From: VRUE01 sp963725085
GTDB lineage: Bacteria > Actinomycetota > Thermoleophilia > Solirubrobacterales > 70-9
Assembly (NCBI GenBank): GCA_963725085.1
Contig: CAVRXM010000001.1
Coordinates: 682,001 to 746,000 of the forward strand
Length of the DNA: 64,000 nucleotides
Direction: 5' to 3'
The position numbers and the translations under genes were made by a program. Shown piece after piece: positions 25,089 to 32,499 of the stretch; the stretch's first letter is position 1; the number at the start of each line of letters is the position of its first letter. The notes below the pieces were generated by a model that worked only from the letters and a program-made list of their open reading frames with translations, did no database searches and had not been told where the DNA came from.

Positions 25089-25772
25089 TTGCCCAGGGAC
25101 GACCAGGAGCTGCTGCGCTCTCCAGTCGAAGTCGAGGCCGAAGACGACCAGCGCCTCGCCCGGATCCGCACCGAGGTCGAAAAGGGCTTCGACGCCCTGC
25201 GGGAGGTCGAGGACGGCGTCTCGGTCTTCGGCTCGGCCCGGGTGCCCGAGGGCCACCGCTGGTATGAGCTCTGCCGCGAGACGGCGGCCCTCCTCGCCGA
25301 GAGCGGCCTGACCGTCATCACCGGGGGCGGACCCGGGTTGATGGAGGCCGCCAACCGGGGCGCGGCCGAGGCCGGTGGCCGCTCGGTCGGCCTCAACATT
25401 GAGCTCCCGCACGAGCAGGAGTCCAACCCCTACGCCAACCTTCCGCTCCACTTCCACTATTTCTTCGCCCGCAAGCTGATGTTCGTCCGCTACGCGCGCG
25501 CCTTCGTCATCTTTCCGGGGGGCTTCGGGACCCTCGACGAGATGTTCGAGAGCCTCAACCTGATCGAGACCGAACGGGTCGCGCACTTCCCGACCATCCT
25601 CGTCGACTCCGGGCACTGGGCGCCGCTGCTCGAGTGGGTCGACGACACACTCGAGGACGAGGGCCTGATCTCGATCGCCGACAAGGAGATGCTGATCACG
25701 GTCGACACCCCCGAGCAGGTCTGCGACCACGTCCTCCACGCCTGCTCGGCGCAGCGCGAAGCTGTCGGCTAG
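25089..25772 (+). CDS. LOG family protein (cytokinin-riboside-monophosphate hydrolase type)
   Basis: The 227-residue Rossmann protein has both LOG hallmarks, GGGPGLMEAANRGAAEAGG and PGGFGTLDEMFE, which bind the phosphoribosyl group and hold the catalytic Arg and Glu. The family hydrolyses nucleoside monophosphates such as AMP or cytokinin ribotides to base and ribose phosphate. The N terminus is somewhat longer than minimal members. The only upstream start is TTG at 25089, just one base after the tRNA-Lys gene, so the ribosome site would have to lie inside the tRNA. It is convergent with the SRPBCC gene, the stops overlapping. Confidence 0.9.
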   Translation: MPRDDQELLRSPVEVEAEDDQRLARIRTEVEKGFDALREVEDGVSVFGSARVPEGHRWYELCRETAALLAESGLTVITGGGPGLMEAANRGAAEAGGRSVGLNIELPHEQESNPYANLPLHFHYFFARKLMFVRYARAFVIFPGGFGTLDEMFESLNLIETERVAHFPTILVDSGHWAPLLEWVDDTLEDEGLISIADKEMLITVDTPEQVCDHVLHACSAQREAVG

Positions 25773-26218
25773 GTCCGCTCGGCCAGCCGCTCGGCCAGCC
25801 GGCGCAGGGACTTGGCGTTGGAGCTGCGCGTGACCGCCCGCGTGATCGGGCTCATCAGCCGCTCGCCCCTCGGCGCCTCGAGCCAGGCGAGCTCGAAGCT
25901 GATCGCGGTGCCGCCGCCTTCGATCGGCTCGAGGTCGTAGCTCCCCTGCGTCAGTCGCCGCCCGTTCGCCCCCGTGGCCCGCTCGACGTTTCGCCGTGGC
26001 CGCTCTGACTCGATCACCTCCATCTCGAGCCAGTCCGCCGGGCCGGGCTTCTTCACCCGCATCCGAGCCCGCGCGCCGACGCCGCGCTCCGGGCCCGACG
26101 TCTCCCAATCGACGAGGAAATGATCCGTGAACTGCTCGTGGTTGGCGAGCACGTCGAGGTACTCGAAGACCTCATCGGGAGACTGCGGGACCTCGATGCG
26201 GGCGGTGACCGGCTTCAT
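25769..26218 (-). CDS. SRPBCC / polyketide cyclase-like protein
   Basis: The 149-residue protein starts KPVTARIEVPQSPDEVFEYL, the typical first strand and helix of the START/SRPBCC fold, and includes GVGARARMRVKKPGPADWLE and the last helix SNAKSLRRLAERL. These proteins bind hydrophobic ligands in a deep cavity; no catalytic role can be assigned. It lies downstream of purH on the same strand with a 32-bp gap. Confidence 0.85.
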   Translation of the reverse strand: MKPVTARIEVPQSPDEVFEYLDVLANHEQFTDHFLVDWETSGPERGVGARARMRVKKPGPADWLEMEVIESERPRRNVERATGANGRRLTQGSYDLEPIEGGGTAISFELAWLEAPRGERLMSPITRAVTRSSNAKSLRRLAERLAERT

Positions 26219-26250
26219 CCCTCGAAGATATCCCCGCCGATGCCCGGTGG

Positions 26251-27867
26251 CTAGTGGCGGAAGTGGCGGTGCTTGGTGAAGACCATCGTCACCCCGGCGG
26301 CGTCGCAGGCCTCGATCACCTCGGCGTCGCGTTTCGAGCCGCCGGGCTGGATCACCGCGGCGGCCCCGGCCTCGATCGCGAGCTCGGGCCCGTCGGCGAA
26401 GGGAAAGAAGGCGTCCGAGGCGACGACCGAGCCGGCGAGCAATCCGTTGGCCTCCTCGCCGCGGGAGTCGCGGCACTTTTCGACCGCGAGCCGGACGGAG
26501 TCGACCCGGCTCATCTGGCCGGCGCCGATCCCGAGCGTCGCGCCGTCGCGGCCGAGGACGATCGCGTTCGAGCGGACGTGGCGGACGACGGTCCAGGCGA
26601 AGCACATGTCGGCCCACTGCTGCTCGGTCGGCTCCGTCTTCGTCACCACCTCCATCAGCTCGCGCGGCTCCGGGTTGCCGTCGCGGTCCTGGATCAGGAG
26701 GCCGCCGCGGACCCGTTTGATGTCGCGTTCGCCGGGGTTCGGCTGCCGCCGCTCCTCCTCGCAGAGGATTCGGATCGCCTCCTTCTGCTGGAGCACCTCG
26801 AGGGCGCCGTCCTCGAAGCCGGGGGCGATCAGGACCTCGACGAAGTTCTCGTGCAGCGCCTCGGCGAGCGCGACGCCGACCGGCCGGTTGATCGCGATAA
26901 CGCCGCCGAAGGCCGAGAGCGGGTCGCACGCCAGCGCCCGCCGGTAGGCGTCGAACGCGTCCTCTCCGGTCGCGGCCCCGCAGGGGTTGTTGTGCTTGAC
27001 GATCGTGCAGGCCGGGCCGTCGAAGTCCTCGTTCAGCGCCCGCGCCGAGTCGAGGTCGAGGACGTTGTTGAAGGACAGCGCCCGGCCGTGGAGCTTCGAG
27101 ACCCCGGAGAGCGCGTCGCTGCGGGCCCCGACCTCCGAGTACAGCGCCGCCCGCTGGTGGGGGTTCTCGCCGTAGGCGAGGTCGAGCTCCTTCTCGAGTG
27201 CGATCGCGAGGTGCTCGGGGAAGTCCTCGTAGGAGAGCGAGAACCAGCGGCTGATCGCGGCGTCGTAGCGGGCGGTCTGGGCGAAGGCCTCGTTCGCGAG
27301 CCAGTGCCGGGTCGAGGCGGAGATCTCGCCGCCGGTCTCCTCGAGCTCGGCGCAGACGGCGTCGTAGGACTCGGGCTTTACGACGACCGCGACTCCGGCG
27401 TGGTTCTTCGCCGCGGCGCGGATCATCGTCGGGCCGCCGATATCGATGTTCTCGATCGCCACGTCGTGCTCGACCTCGTGGTCCCTGATCGTCTCCTCGA
27501 ACGGGTAGAGGTTGACGCAGACCAGGTCGATCGGCTCGATCCCCTCGCGCTCCAGCGTCGCCATGTGCTCGGGGTCGTCGCGCCGGGCTAGGAGCGCCGC
27601 ATGCAGGCGCGGGTGGAGCGTCTTCACCCGCCCGTCGAGGATCTCATCCTGGCCGGTGAACTCGGAGACGTCGGTGACCTCGATCCCGGCCTCGCGCAGC
27701 GCCGTCGCGGTGCCGCCGGTCGAGAGGATCTCGACTCCGGCCGCCGCCAGTTCCCTGGCGAAGTCCGCGACCCCCGTCTTGTCGGAGACCGAGATCAGTG
27801 CCCGGCGCACCCGGATCGCGCCGTTCCCGACGGTCTCCGGGGTGGTCTGTGTCTGGGCGTCACTCAT
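26251..27867 (-). CDS. purH: Bifunctional AICAR formyltransferase / IMP cyclohydrolase
   Basis: PurH carries out the last two steps of IMP synthesis. The 538-residue protein has the cyclohydrolase domain (ALISVSDKTGVADFARELA, STGGTATALREAGI, DGRVKTLHPRLHAALLAR) and the formyltransferase domain with the catalytic KHNNPCGAA and DAFFPFADGPELAIEAG. The C terminus is VTMVFTKHRHFRH, complete. ATG 27867 overlaps the purN stop by eight bases, so the two folate-dependent enzymes are coupled. Confidence 0.97.
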   Translation of the reverse strand: MSDAQTQTTPETVGNGAIRVRRALISVSDKTGVADFARELAAAGVEILSTGGTATALREAGIEVTDVSEFTGQDEILDGRVKTLHPRLHAALLARRDDPEHMATLEREGIEPIDLVCVNLYPFEETIRDHEVEHDVAIENIDIGGPTMIRAAAKNHAGVAVVVKPESYDAVCAELEETGGEISASTRHWLANEAFAQTARYDAAISRWFSLSYEDFPEHLAIALEKELDLAYGENPHQRAALYSEVGARSDALSGVSKLHGRALSFNNVLDLDSARALNEDFDGPACTIVKHNNPCGAATGEDAFDAYRRALACDPLSAFGGVIAINRPVGVALAEALHENFVEVLIAPGFEDGALEVLQQKEAIRILCEEERRQPNPGERDIKRVRGGLLIQDRDGNPEPRELMEVVTKTEPTEQQWADMCFAWTVVRHVRSNAIVLGRDGATLGIGAGQMSRVDSVRLAVEKCRDSRGEEANGLLAGSVVASDAFFPFADGPELAIEAGAAAVIQPGGSKRDAEVIEACDAAGVTMVFTKHRHFRH

Positions 27868-28480
27868 CGACGAGGACCGTGGACGGGTCGCTCGCATCGA
27901 TCCTAACCATGCCCCCCGCGATCATGCGGATCGCCTCCGGGTAGAGGTCGTGCTCGACCGCGTGGATCGCCGCCTCGAGGCCGGCGCGGCCGCGGTCGCC
28001 CGGGACCGCCACCTCGCGTTGGAGGATCACCGGCCCGGTGTCGACCCCCTCGTCGACGAAGTGGACCGTGACCCCGGTGACCTCGACCCCCGCCGCGAGC
28101 GCCTGGCCGATCGCGTCGAGGCCCGGGAACGAGGGCAGCAGGGCCGGATGGATGTTCACGATGCGGTTGCGGAAGCGGGCGACGAAGGGAGCGCTCAACA
28201 GCTGCATGTAGCCGGCGAGGACGACGAGGTCGGCGTCGAGGCCCGCGATCCAGTCCGCCATCGCGGCGTCGCGCGCGTCGCGGTCGTGGTGCTCCTCGAG
28301 GGGGAAGACCGCCGCCTCGACCCCGGCCTCACGGGCCCGCTCGAGCGCCCTCGCGCCCGCCCGGTCGGAGCCGACTCCGACGACCTCGATCCCGTCGCGG
28401 CCGTGGACGCTGTCGAGGATCGCCTGCAAGTTGGTCCCGTTACCCGAGGCGAGGACGCAGAGCCTGAACGTGGTTGGCAT
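27860..28480 (-). CDS. purN: Phosphoribosylglycinamide formyltransferase
   Basis: PurN formylates GAR with 10-formyltetrahydrofolate. The 206-residue protein begins LCVLASGNGTNLQAILDSV, and has the catalytic NIHPALLPSFPG and the folate-site VTGVTVHFVDEGVDTGPVI with its conserved Asp. ATG 28480 is chosen for match to the family N terminus. It overlaps purH downstream. A hairpin lies 54-102 nt upstream. Confidence 0.96.
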   Translation of the reverse strand: MPTTFRLCVLASGNGTNLQAILDSVHGRDGIEVVGVGSDRAGARALERAREAGVEAAVFPLEEHHDRDARDAAMADWIAGLDADLVVLAGYMQLLSAPFVARFRNRIVNIHPALLPSFPGLDAIGQALAAGVEVTGVTVHFVDEGVDTGPVILQREVAVPGDRGRAGLEAAIHAVEHDLYPEAIRMIAGGMVRIDASDPSTVLVDE

Positions 28481-28533
28481 CGGCCGGGACGCTAGCGGGT
28501 GCCGTCCGCTGCGCGCATGTCGTCCCAGAATTC

Positions 28534-28582
28534 CTTCCGGTGTTCGAAATGTCGAAATATCCGACATACCGCACACCGGAAG
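28534..28582. repeat. Hairpin between purF and purN
   Basis: CTTCCGGTGT and ACACCGGAAG pair over ten bases and enclose an inner ATGTCG/CGACAT stem with an AT-rich loop. It may end purF transcripts, attenuate purN or be a dispersed palindrome; no T-run follows it on the minus strand. Confidence 0.5.
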
Positions 28583-28645
28583 CAGGGGAGGAGACGATCG
28601 CGCGTCGCGCAGTAGCGGCGCGCGCCTCTGGGGGTTGCCGGTGCC

Positions 28646-30085
28646 CTAGGAGCCGGCCGGAACGACGGCGATGTCCTCGAGCGCGAACTTGCCGTTCGCG
28701 TCCTCGGGGTCGCCGAGCGGATAGCGGCCGGTGAAGCAGGCGTCGCAATGGTCTTCGGGGGTGCCGCCGATCGCCTCGTAGACCCCCTCCATCGAGAGGT
28801 AGGCGAGCGAGTCGGCGCCGAGCTCGTCGGCGATCTCCTCGATCGTCCGCCCGTGGGCGATCATCTCCTCGCGGGTCGACATGTCGATCCCGTAGTGGCA
28901 CGGGTGGCGGATCGGAGGGGCGCTGATCCGCAGATGGACCTCGCCGGCGCCGGCCTCGCGCAGCATGCCGACGATCTGGCGGGTCGTGTTGCCGCGGACG
29001 ATCGAGTCGTCGACGACTACGATCCGCCTCCCGGCGACGATCTCCGGCAGCGGGTTGAACTTCAGCCGCAGGCCGCGCTTGCGAAGCTCCTGCCCGGGCT
29101 GGATGAAGGTCCGGGCGACGTAGCGGTTCTTGATCAGGCCATCGTCGCGGGGAAGGCCGGAGGCCCGGGCGACGCCGCCGGCGGCGGGGTTGCCGGAGTC
29201 GGGGACCGAGATCACGAGGTCGGCCTCGACCGGCGCCTCGCGCCAGAGGATCTCCCCCATCCGTCCGCGCACCTCCTGTAGGACCTTGCCCTCGAGGCGG
29301 CTGTCGGGACGCGAGAAGTAGATGTGCTCGAAGACGCAGGTCGCGGGCCGCGAGGCACGGATCACCTGCCGGGTCTCGAGCCCGCGCTCGGTCAGCGAGA
29401 CCATTTCCCCGGGCCGGATCTCGCGCAGGAGTTCGGCGCCGATGATGTCGAAGGCGCAGCTCTCCGAGGCGACGACGAAGCGCTCCCCGAGCCGGCCCAG
29501 GGAAAGCGGGCGGACGCCGTGGGGATCGCGGAAGGCGACGATCGCCCGCTTCGTCATCGCGACCGTCGAGTAGGCGCCGCGCAGCCGCGGCATCACGTCG
29601 GCGACGACGTCCTCGATGTAGCGGGCGTCGTTTGAGGAGAGCAGCGCGGCGATGATCTCCGAGTCGGAGGTGCCGCGGAAGGAGATCCCCCTCTCCTTCA
29701 GCTCGCCCCAGAGCTCGACCGCGTTGGTCAGATTGCCGTTGTGGGCGAGGGCGATCTCGCGGCCATCGTCGCGCCAGACCGGCTGCGCGTTCTCCCACGA
29801 GCCGCCGCCGGTGGTCGAGTAACGGACGTGGCCGATCGCCATGTCGCCCTCGAGCGCCCGCAGCTTCTCCTCGTCGAAGACCTGGGAGACGAGCCCGGAG
29901 TCCCGCATGGTGGTGATATGGCCGCCCTCGCAGGTGGCGATCCCGGCCGACTCCTGGCCACGATGCTGGAGGGCGTAGAGGCCGAAGTAGGAGAGCCGGG
30001 CGACGTCGTGTCCCGGCGCGTACACGCCGAACACCCCGCACTCATCGCGCGGTCCATCGCGCTCGGACAGAGGCAGGTCGGTCAA
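28646..30085 (-). CDS. purF: Amidophosphoribosyltransferase
   Basis: PurF makes phosphoribosylamine from PRPP and glutamine, the first committed purine step. The 479-residue protein has a short propeptide and the nucleophile Cys16 in RDECGVFGVYA. It also shows QHRGQESAGIAT, HNGNLTNAVELW, the PRPP loop VVVDDSIVRGNTTRQIVGML and Cys residues of the class with an Fe-S site (ISAPPIRHPCHYGID, DHCDACFTGRYPL). The only plausible start is TTG at 30085. It is separated from purN by a 165-bp gap with a hairpin. Confidence 0.96.
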   Translation of the reverse strand: MTDLPLSERDGPRDECGVFGVYAPGHDVARLSYFGLYALQHRGQESAGIATCEGGHITTMRDSGLVSQVFDEEKLRALEGDMAIGHVRYSTTGGGSWENAQPVWRDDGREIALAHNGNLTNAVELWGELKERGISFRGTSDSEIIAALLSSNDARYIEDVVADVMPRLRGAYSTVAMTKRAIVAFRDPHGVRPLSLGRLGERFVVASESCAFDIIGAELLREIRPGEMVSLTERGLETRQVIRASRPATCVFEHIYFSRPDSRLEGKVLQEVRGRMGEILWREAPVEADLVISVPDSGNPAAGGVARASGLPRDDGLIKNRYVARTFIQPGQELRKRGLRLKFNPLPEIVAGRRIVVVDDSIVRGNTTRQIVGMLREAGAGEVHLRISAPPIRHPCHYGIDMSTREEMIAHGRTIEEIADELGADSLAYLSMEGVYEAIGGTPEDHCDACFTGRYPLGDPEDANGKFALEDIAVVPAGS

Positions 30086-30182
30086 GAGAGAGGCGCGCTT
30101 TCCTCGTGTTTCGGGGACATGACGCGCAGGCGGATCGCCTACCCCGGCAGGGTAGCAACGGGGTGGGATCGGTCAATGCCCC

Positions 30183-31181
30183 CTAGGCGCCCTCGCGCCC
30201 CTTCAGCTTCAGCCGCCGGCGCTGATCGGTGATCTTTCCGGCGAGGTCGGTGGTGCGGACGGTCATCAGGGGTCGCAGGGCCTGCTTGGGGGTGATTCGG
30301 CCGAGGCGGCGCAGGATCGGTTTCGAGAGCGGAGCCCGGAAGGTCTTCGTTTCACCGGCGGAGACCGGCCGTGGGCCACCGGCGCTGAGGCCCACGCTGA
30401 GCCCGTGGTCGCCGGGCCGTTTCGAACTGTGCCCCGGCAGTTTCGGTTTGCCCCGGACCTGCCAGTTGACCTGCCCGAACACCTGAACCTGCGCCGCCGA
30501 GCTGACCCTGACCTTTGCGACGATCGCCTTCTTGCCGGCGTGGATCTCGAAGCTCGTCTCGACCGGGGGGCAGGGAACCTGGGTGCCGGCGCTGCGCGGG
30601 CAGCCATCCTGCGTTTCGTCGCCGAACCCGTCGCCGTCGACGTCGGGCTCGATCACGGCGACGACGGGGACACGAACGAACACTCCGGCCGCGAACTGAT
30701 ATTCGGCCCCGACCTCGGCTGGACCGTTGTAGGACCAGGAGTGGTCGTCGATGTTCCCGGTGACGCAGGAGACGGTCTTTTCTTCGATCGGGATCAGCCC
30801 GAACCGATCCCCCTTCTGGACCGGGATCCGGGTCTTGAACGAGTTGACTCCGAAGGCCGCGGTCTCCTGCCCGCTGGCGGCGGCGACGAGGAACCGGCCG
30901 GTGGTGGGCGTTTCGCGGAAGACCCCCATCCGCACCGGGATCGTCTCGCCACTGAGAGATTTCAGCTTCCAGCCGGTCACGATCCCACCCACCGGCGCCG
31001 CGATCGGCAGCGGGCTCGCGTCCGCGGCCTTCTGCTCGGGCACGTTGACGTACGAGGCCCCTGTTTCGAGGCCGGCGCCGCAGTCGTCGCCGACTTCGGT
31101 CGCGGCGGCCCCGGACGACGGCGCCAACAGGCCCACGGCGAGGGCGGCGATGGCGATCGCGAGGATCCGGCGGCCGGGCAT
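30183..31181 (-). CDS. Secreted protein with thrombospondin-3-like Ca-binding loop
   Basis: The 332-residue protein has a signal peptide (ILAIAIAALAVGLLAPSSGA), a beta-sandwich-like middle region and the loop EPDVDGDGFGDETQDGCP, which resembles calcium-binding thrombospondin type 3 repeats. A basic C-terminal domain (LSKPILRRLGRITPKQALRP) follows. The adjacent gene on the same strand is a clear paralog with the same order. Function unknown; export to the cell surface or medium is expected. It probably shares a transcript with its paralog, nine bp upstream. Confidence 0.75.
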   Translation of the reverse strand: MPGRRILAIAIAALAVGLLAPSSGAAATEVGDDCGAGLETGASYVNVPEQKAADASPLPIAAPVGGIVTGWKLKSLSGETIPVRMGVFRETPTTGRFLVAAASGQETAAFGVNSFKTRIPVQKGDRFGLIPIEEKTVSCVTGNIDDHSWSYNGPAEVGAEYQFAAGVFVRVPVVAVIEPDVDGDGFGDETQDGCPRSAGTQVPCPPVETSFEIHAGKKAIVAKVRVSSAAQVQVFGQVNWQVRGKPKLPGHSSKRPGDHGLSVGLSAGGPRPVSAGETKTFRAPLSKPILRRLGRITPKQALRPLMTVRTTDLAGKITDQRRRLKLKGREGA

Positions 31182-31190
31182 CGGCGCAGC

Positions 31191-32162
31191 CTAGCTGCCG
31201 TTCCGGCCCCTGAGGACGACCGCGAGTTTCTCCGTGGACGGACGTCCGGCGAGGTCCATCGAGTGGACGAAGACCTTTGCCCGCAGGGTTTCCCGCCGCG
31301 GTGTCCGGTTGAGCCGGCGGATGACGGCCTTCGGGAGCAGAAGCTTGATCCTTGTCGCCACGCCGCCCGCGAGCCACCTGTACTTGGTCGGGCCGAGGCC
31401 GATGGTCCGACGCCGGTGGCCCTGGTCGCCATTCGGCTCGACCCCCCAATTGACGTGGCCCCAGGCATAGACTTTCGCCTCCGCCGTCGGCGTGACGTCG
31501 ACGAAGATCGCGCCCGGCTTCGCCCGCGCCACCGCGTCAAGGCGCACGAGCGGGCAACCGGATTGGTAGAGGACGCTCTGCGGGCAGCCGTCCTGGGTTT
31601 CGTCGCCGTAGCCGTCGTGGTCGCGGTCGGGCTCGACTACGGCGACGACCGGGACGCTGACGTTGACTTCGACGTGGAAGCGCCGCGTTTCTCCGATCGG
31701 CCAGGCGCCTTCGACGAGCCCGGCGGTGTTCAGGTCGGTGTGGTCGCAGAACAGCGCGCCGTCGGGGCCGGTGAGGCCGACATGCGCGTAGTCGGGAGCG
31801 GGTACGCGGGTGGCGAATTCGTTCGTCCCGGGGCCGATCGTCTCGAGTGCGCTTTCGCCGACCTTGCTGTCGTCTTCTTCGCCGACCTGGCGGTTGACGA
31901 TCAGCCGCTGCGCGATCGGCGCCTGATCGGCCGGCGCCTGGACCCGCCAGCGGGTGATGACCCCGCCTGGATAGACGTTCGATTGCGGTGCGAGCGAGCC
32001 CCCGTTGTAGAGGGCGATCGCGGTCGCGCTCGGCCTGGATTCGTTGGCGACGCAGTTGCTGCCGACCGTCTGGCTCGCCGACGCGACGGCGCTGCCGACG
32101 AAAAGCACGGCGACGGCGGCCGCCAGCGCGGCGCAGCTCTTCGAGGCCAGGCGAACGCTCAT
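31191..32162 (-). CDS. Secreted protein, paralog of the downstream gene
   Basis: The 323-residue protein has a signal peptide (SCAALAAAVAVLFVGSAVAS) and the same layout as its neighbour, including VPVVAVVEPDRDHDGYGDET and QDGCPQSV, then a basic C-terminal domain with AVIRRLNRTPRRETLRAK. ATG 32162 is used, since upstream codons do not look like a signal peptide. The pair arose by tandem duplication. No enzyme motif was found. It is divergent from the acylphosphatase. Confidence 0.75.
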   Translation of the reverse strand: MSVRLASKSCAALAAAVAVLFVGSAVASASQTVGSNCVANESRPSATAIALYNGGSLAPQSNVYPGGVITRWRVQAPADQAPIAQRLIVNRQVGEEDDSKVGESALETIGPGTNEFATRVPAPDYAHVGLTGPDGALFCDHTDLNTAGLVEGAWPIGETRRFHVEVNVSVPVVAVVEPDRDHDGYGDETQDGCPQSVLYQSGCPLVRLDAVARAKPGAIFVDVTPTAEAKVYAWGHVNWGVEPNGDQGHRRRTIGLGPTKYRWLAGGVATRIKLLLPKAVIRRLNRTPRRETLRAKVFVHSMDLAGRPSTEKLAVVLRGRNGS

Positions 32163-32228
32163 CGGGGACTTGAACCCTCGCGATCGGGATTCGATTCGAC
32201 CACCGGCGGGTTCGGGCATAGTTCCGGG

Positions 32229-32492
32229 ATCCGCAGGCGGGCGATCATCCACGGTCACGTCCAGGGCGTCTTCTTCCGCGCCGAGACCCGGCGCCGGGCC
32301 TCCGCCCTCGGAGTCGCGGGCTGGGTGCGCAATCTCCCCGACGGTACCGTCGAAGCGGTGTTCGAGGGCGAGCCCGAGGCGGTCGAGGAGATGCTGGCGT
32401 TCTCCGTCAAGGGCCCGCGCGGCGCCCTCGTCGACCGGGTCGAGGTCGAAGAGGAGAATCCCCAGGGCCTCAACGGGTTCGAGATCCGTTAG
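32229..32492 (+). CDS. Acylphosphatase
   Basis: The 87-residue product matches the small acylphosphatase family: HGHVQGVFFRAETRRRASAL with the catalytic Arg, GVAGWVRNLPDGTVEAVFEG with the catalytic Asn, and VEEENPQGLNGFEIR at the end. It hydrolyses acyl phosphates. No ATG, GTG or TTG lies near the expected N terminus; the family start would fall at the ATC codon 32229 (I-R-R-R-A-I). Either a rare ATC start is used or an ATG has been misread. It is convergent with purL. Confidence 0.85.
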   Translation: MRRRAIIHGHVQGVFFRAETRRRASALGVAGWVRNLPDGTVEAVFEGEPEAVEEMLAFSVKGPRGALVDRVEVEEENPQGLNGFEIR

Positions 32493-32499
32493 GAAGCTC

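Noticed and set aside
30405..32228. Long open plus-strand frame ahead of the acylphosphatase
   Set aside because: It is antisense to the two secreted paralogs and has no family content; it is why no clear acylphosphatase start can be taken from upstream codons.
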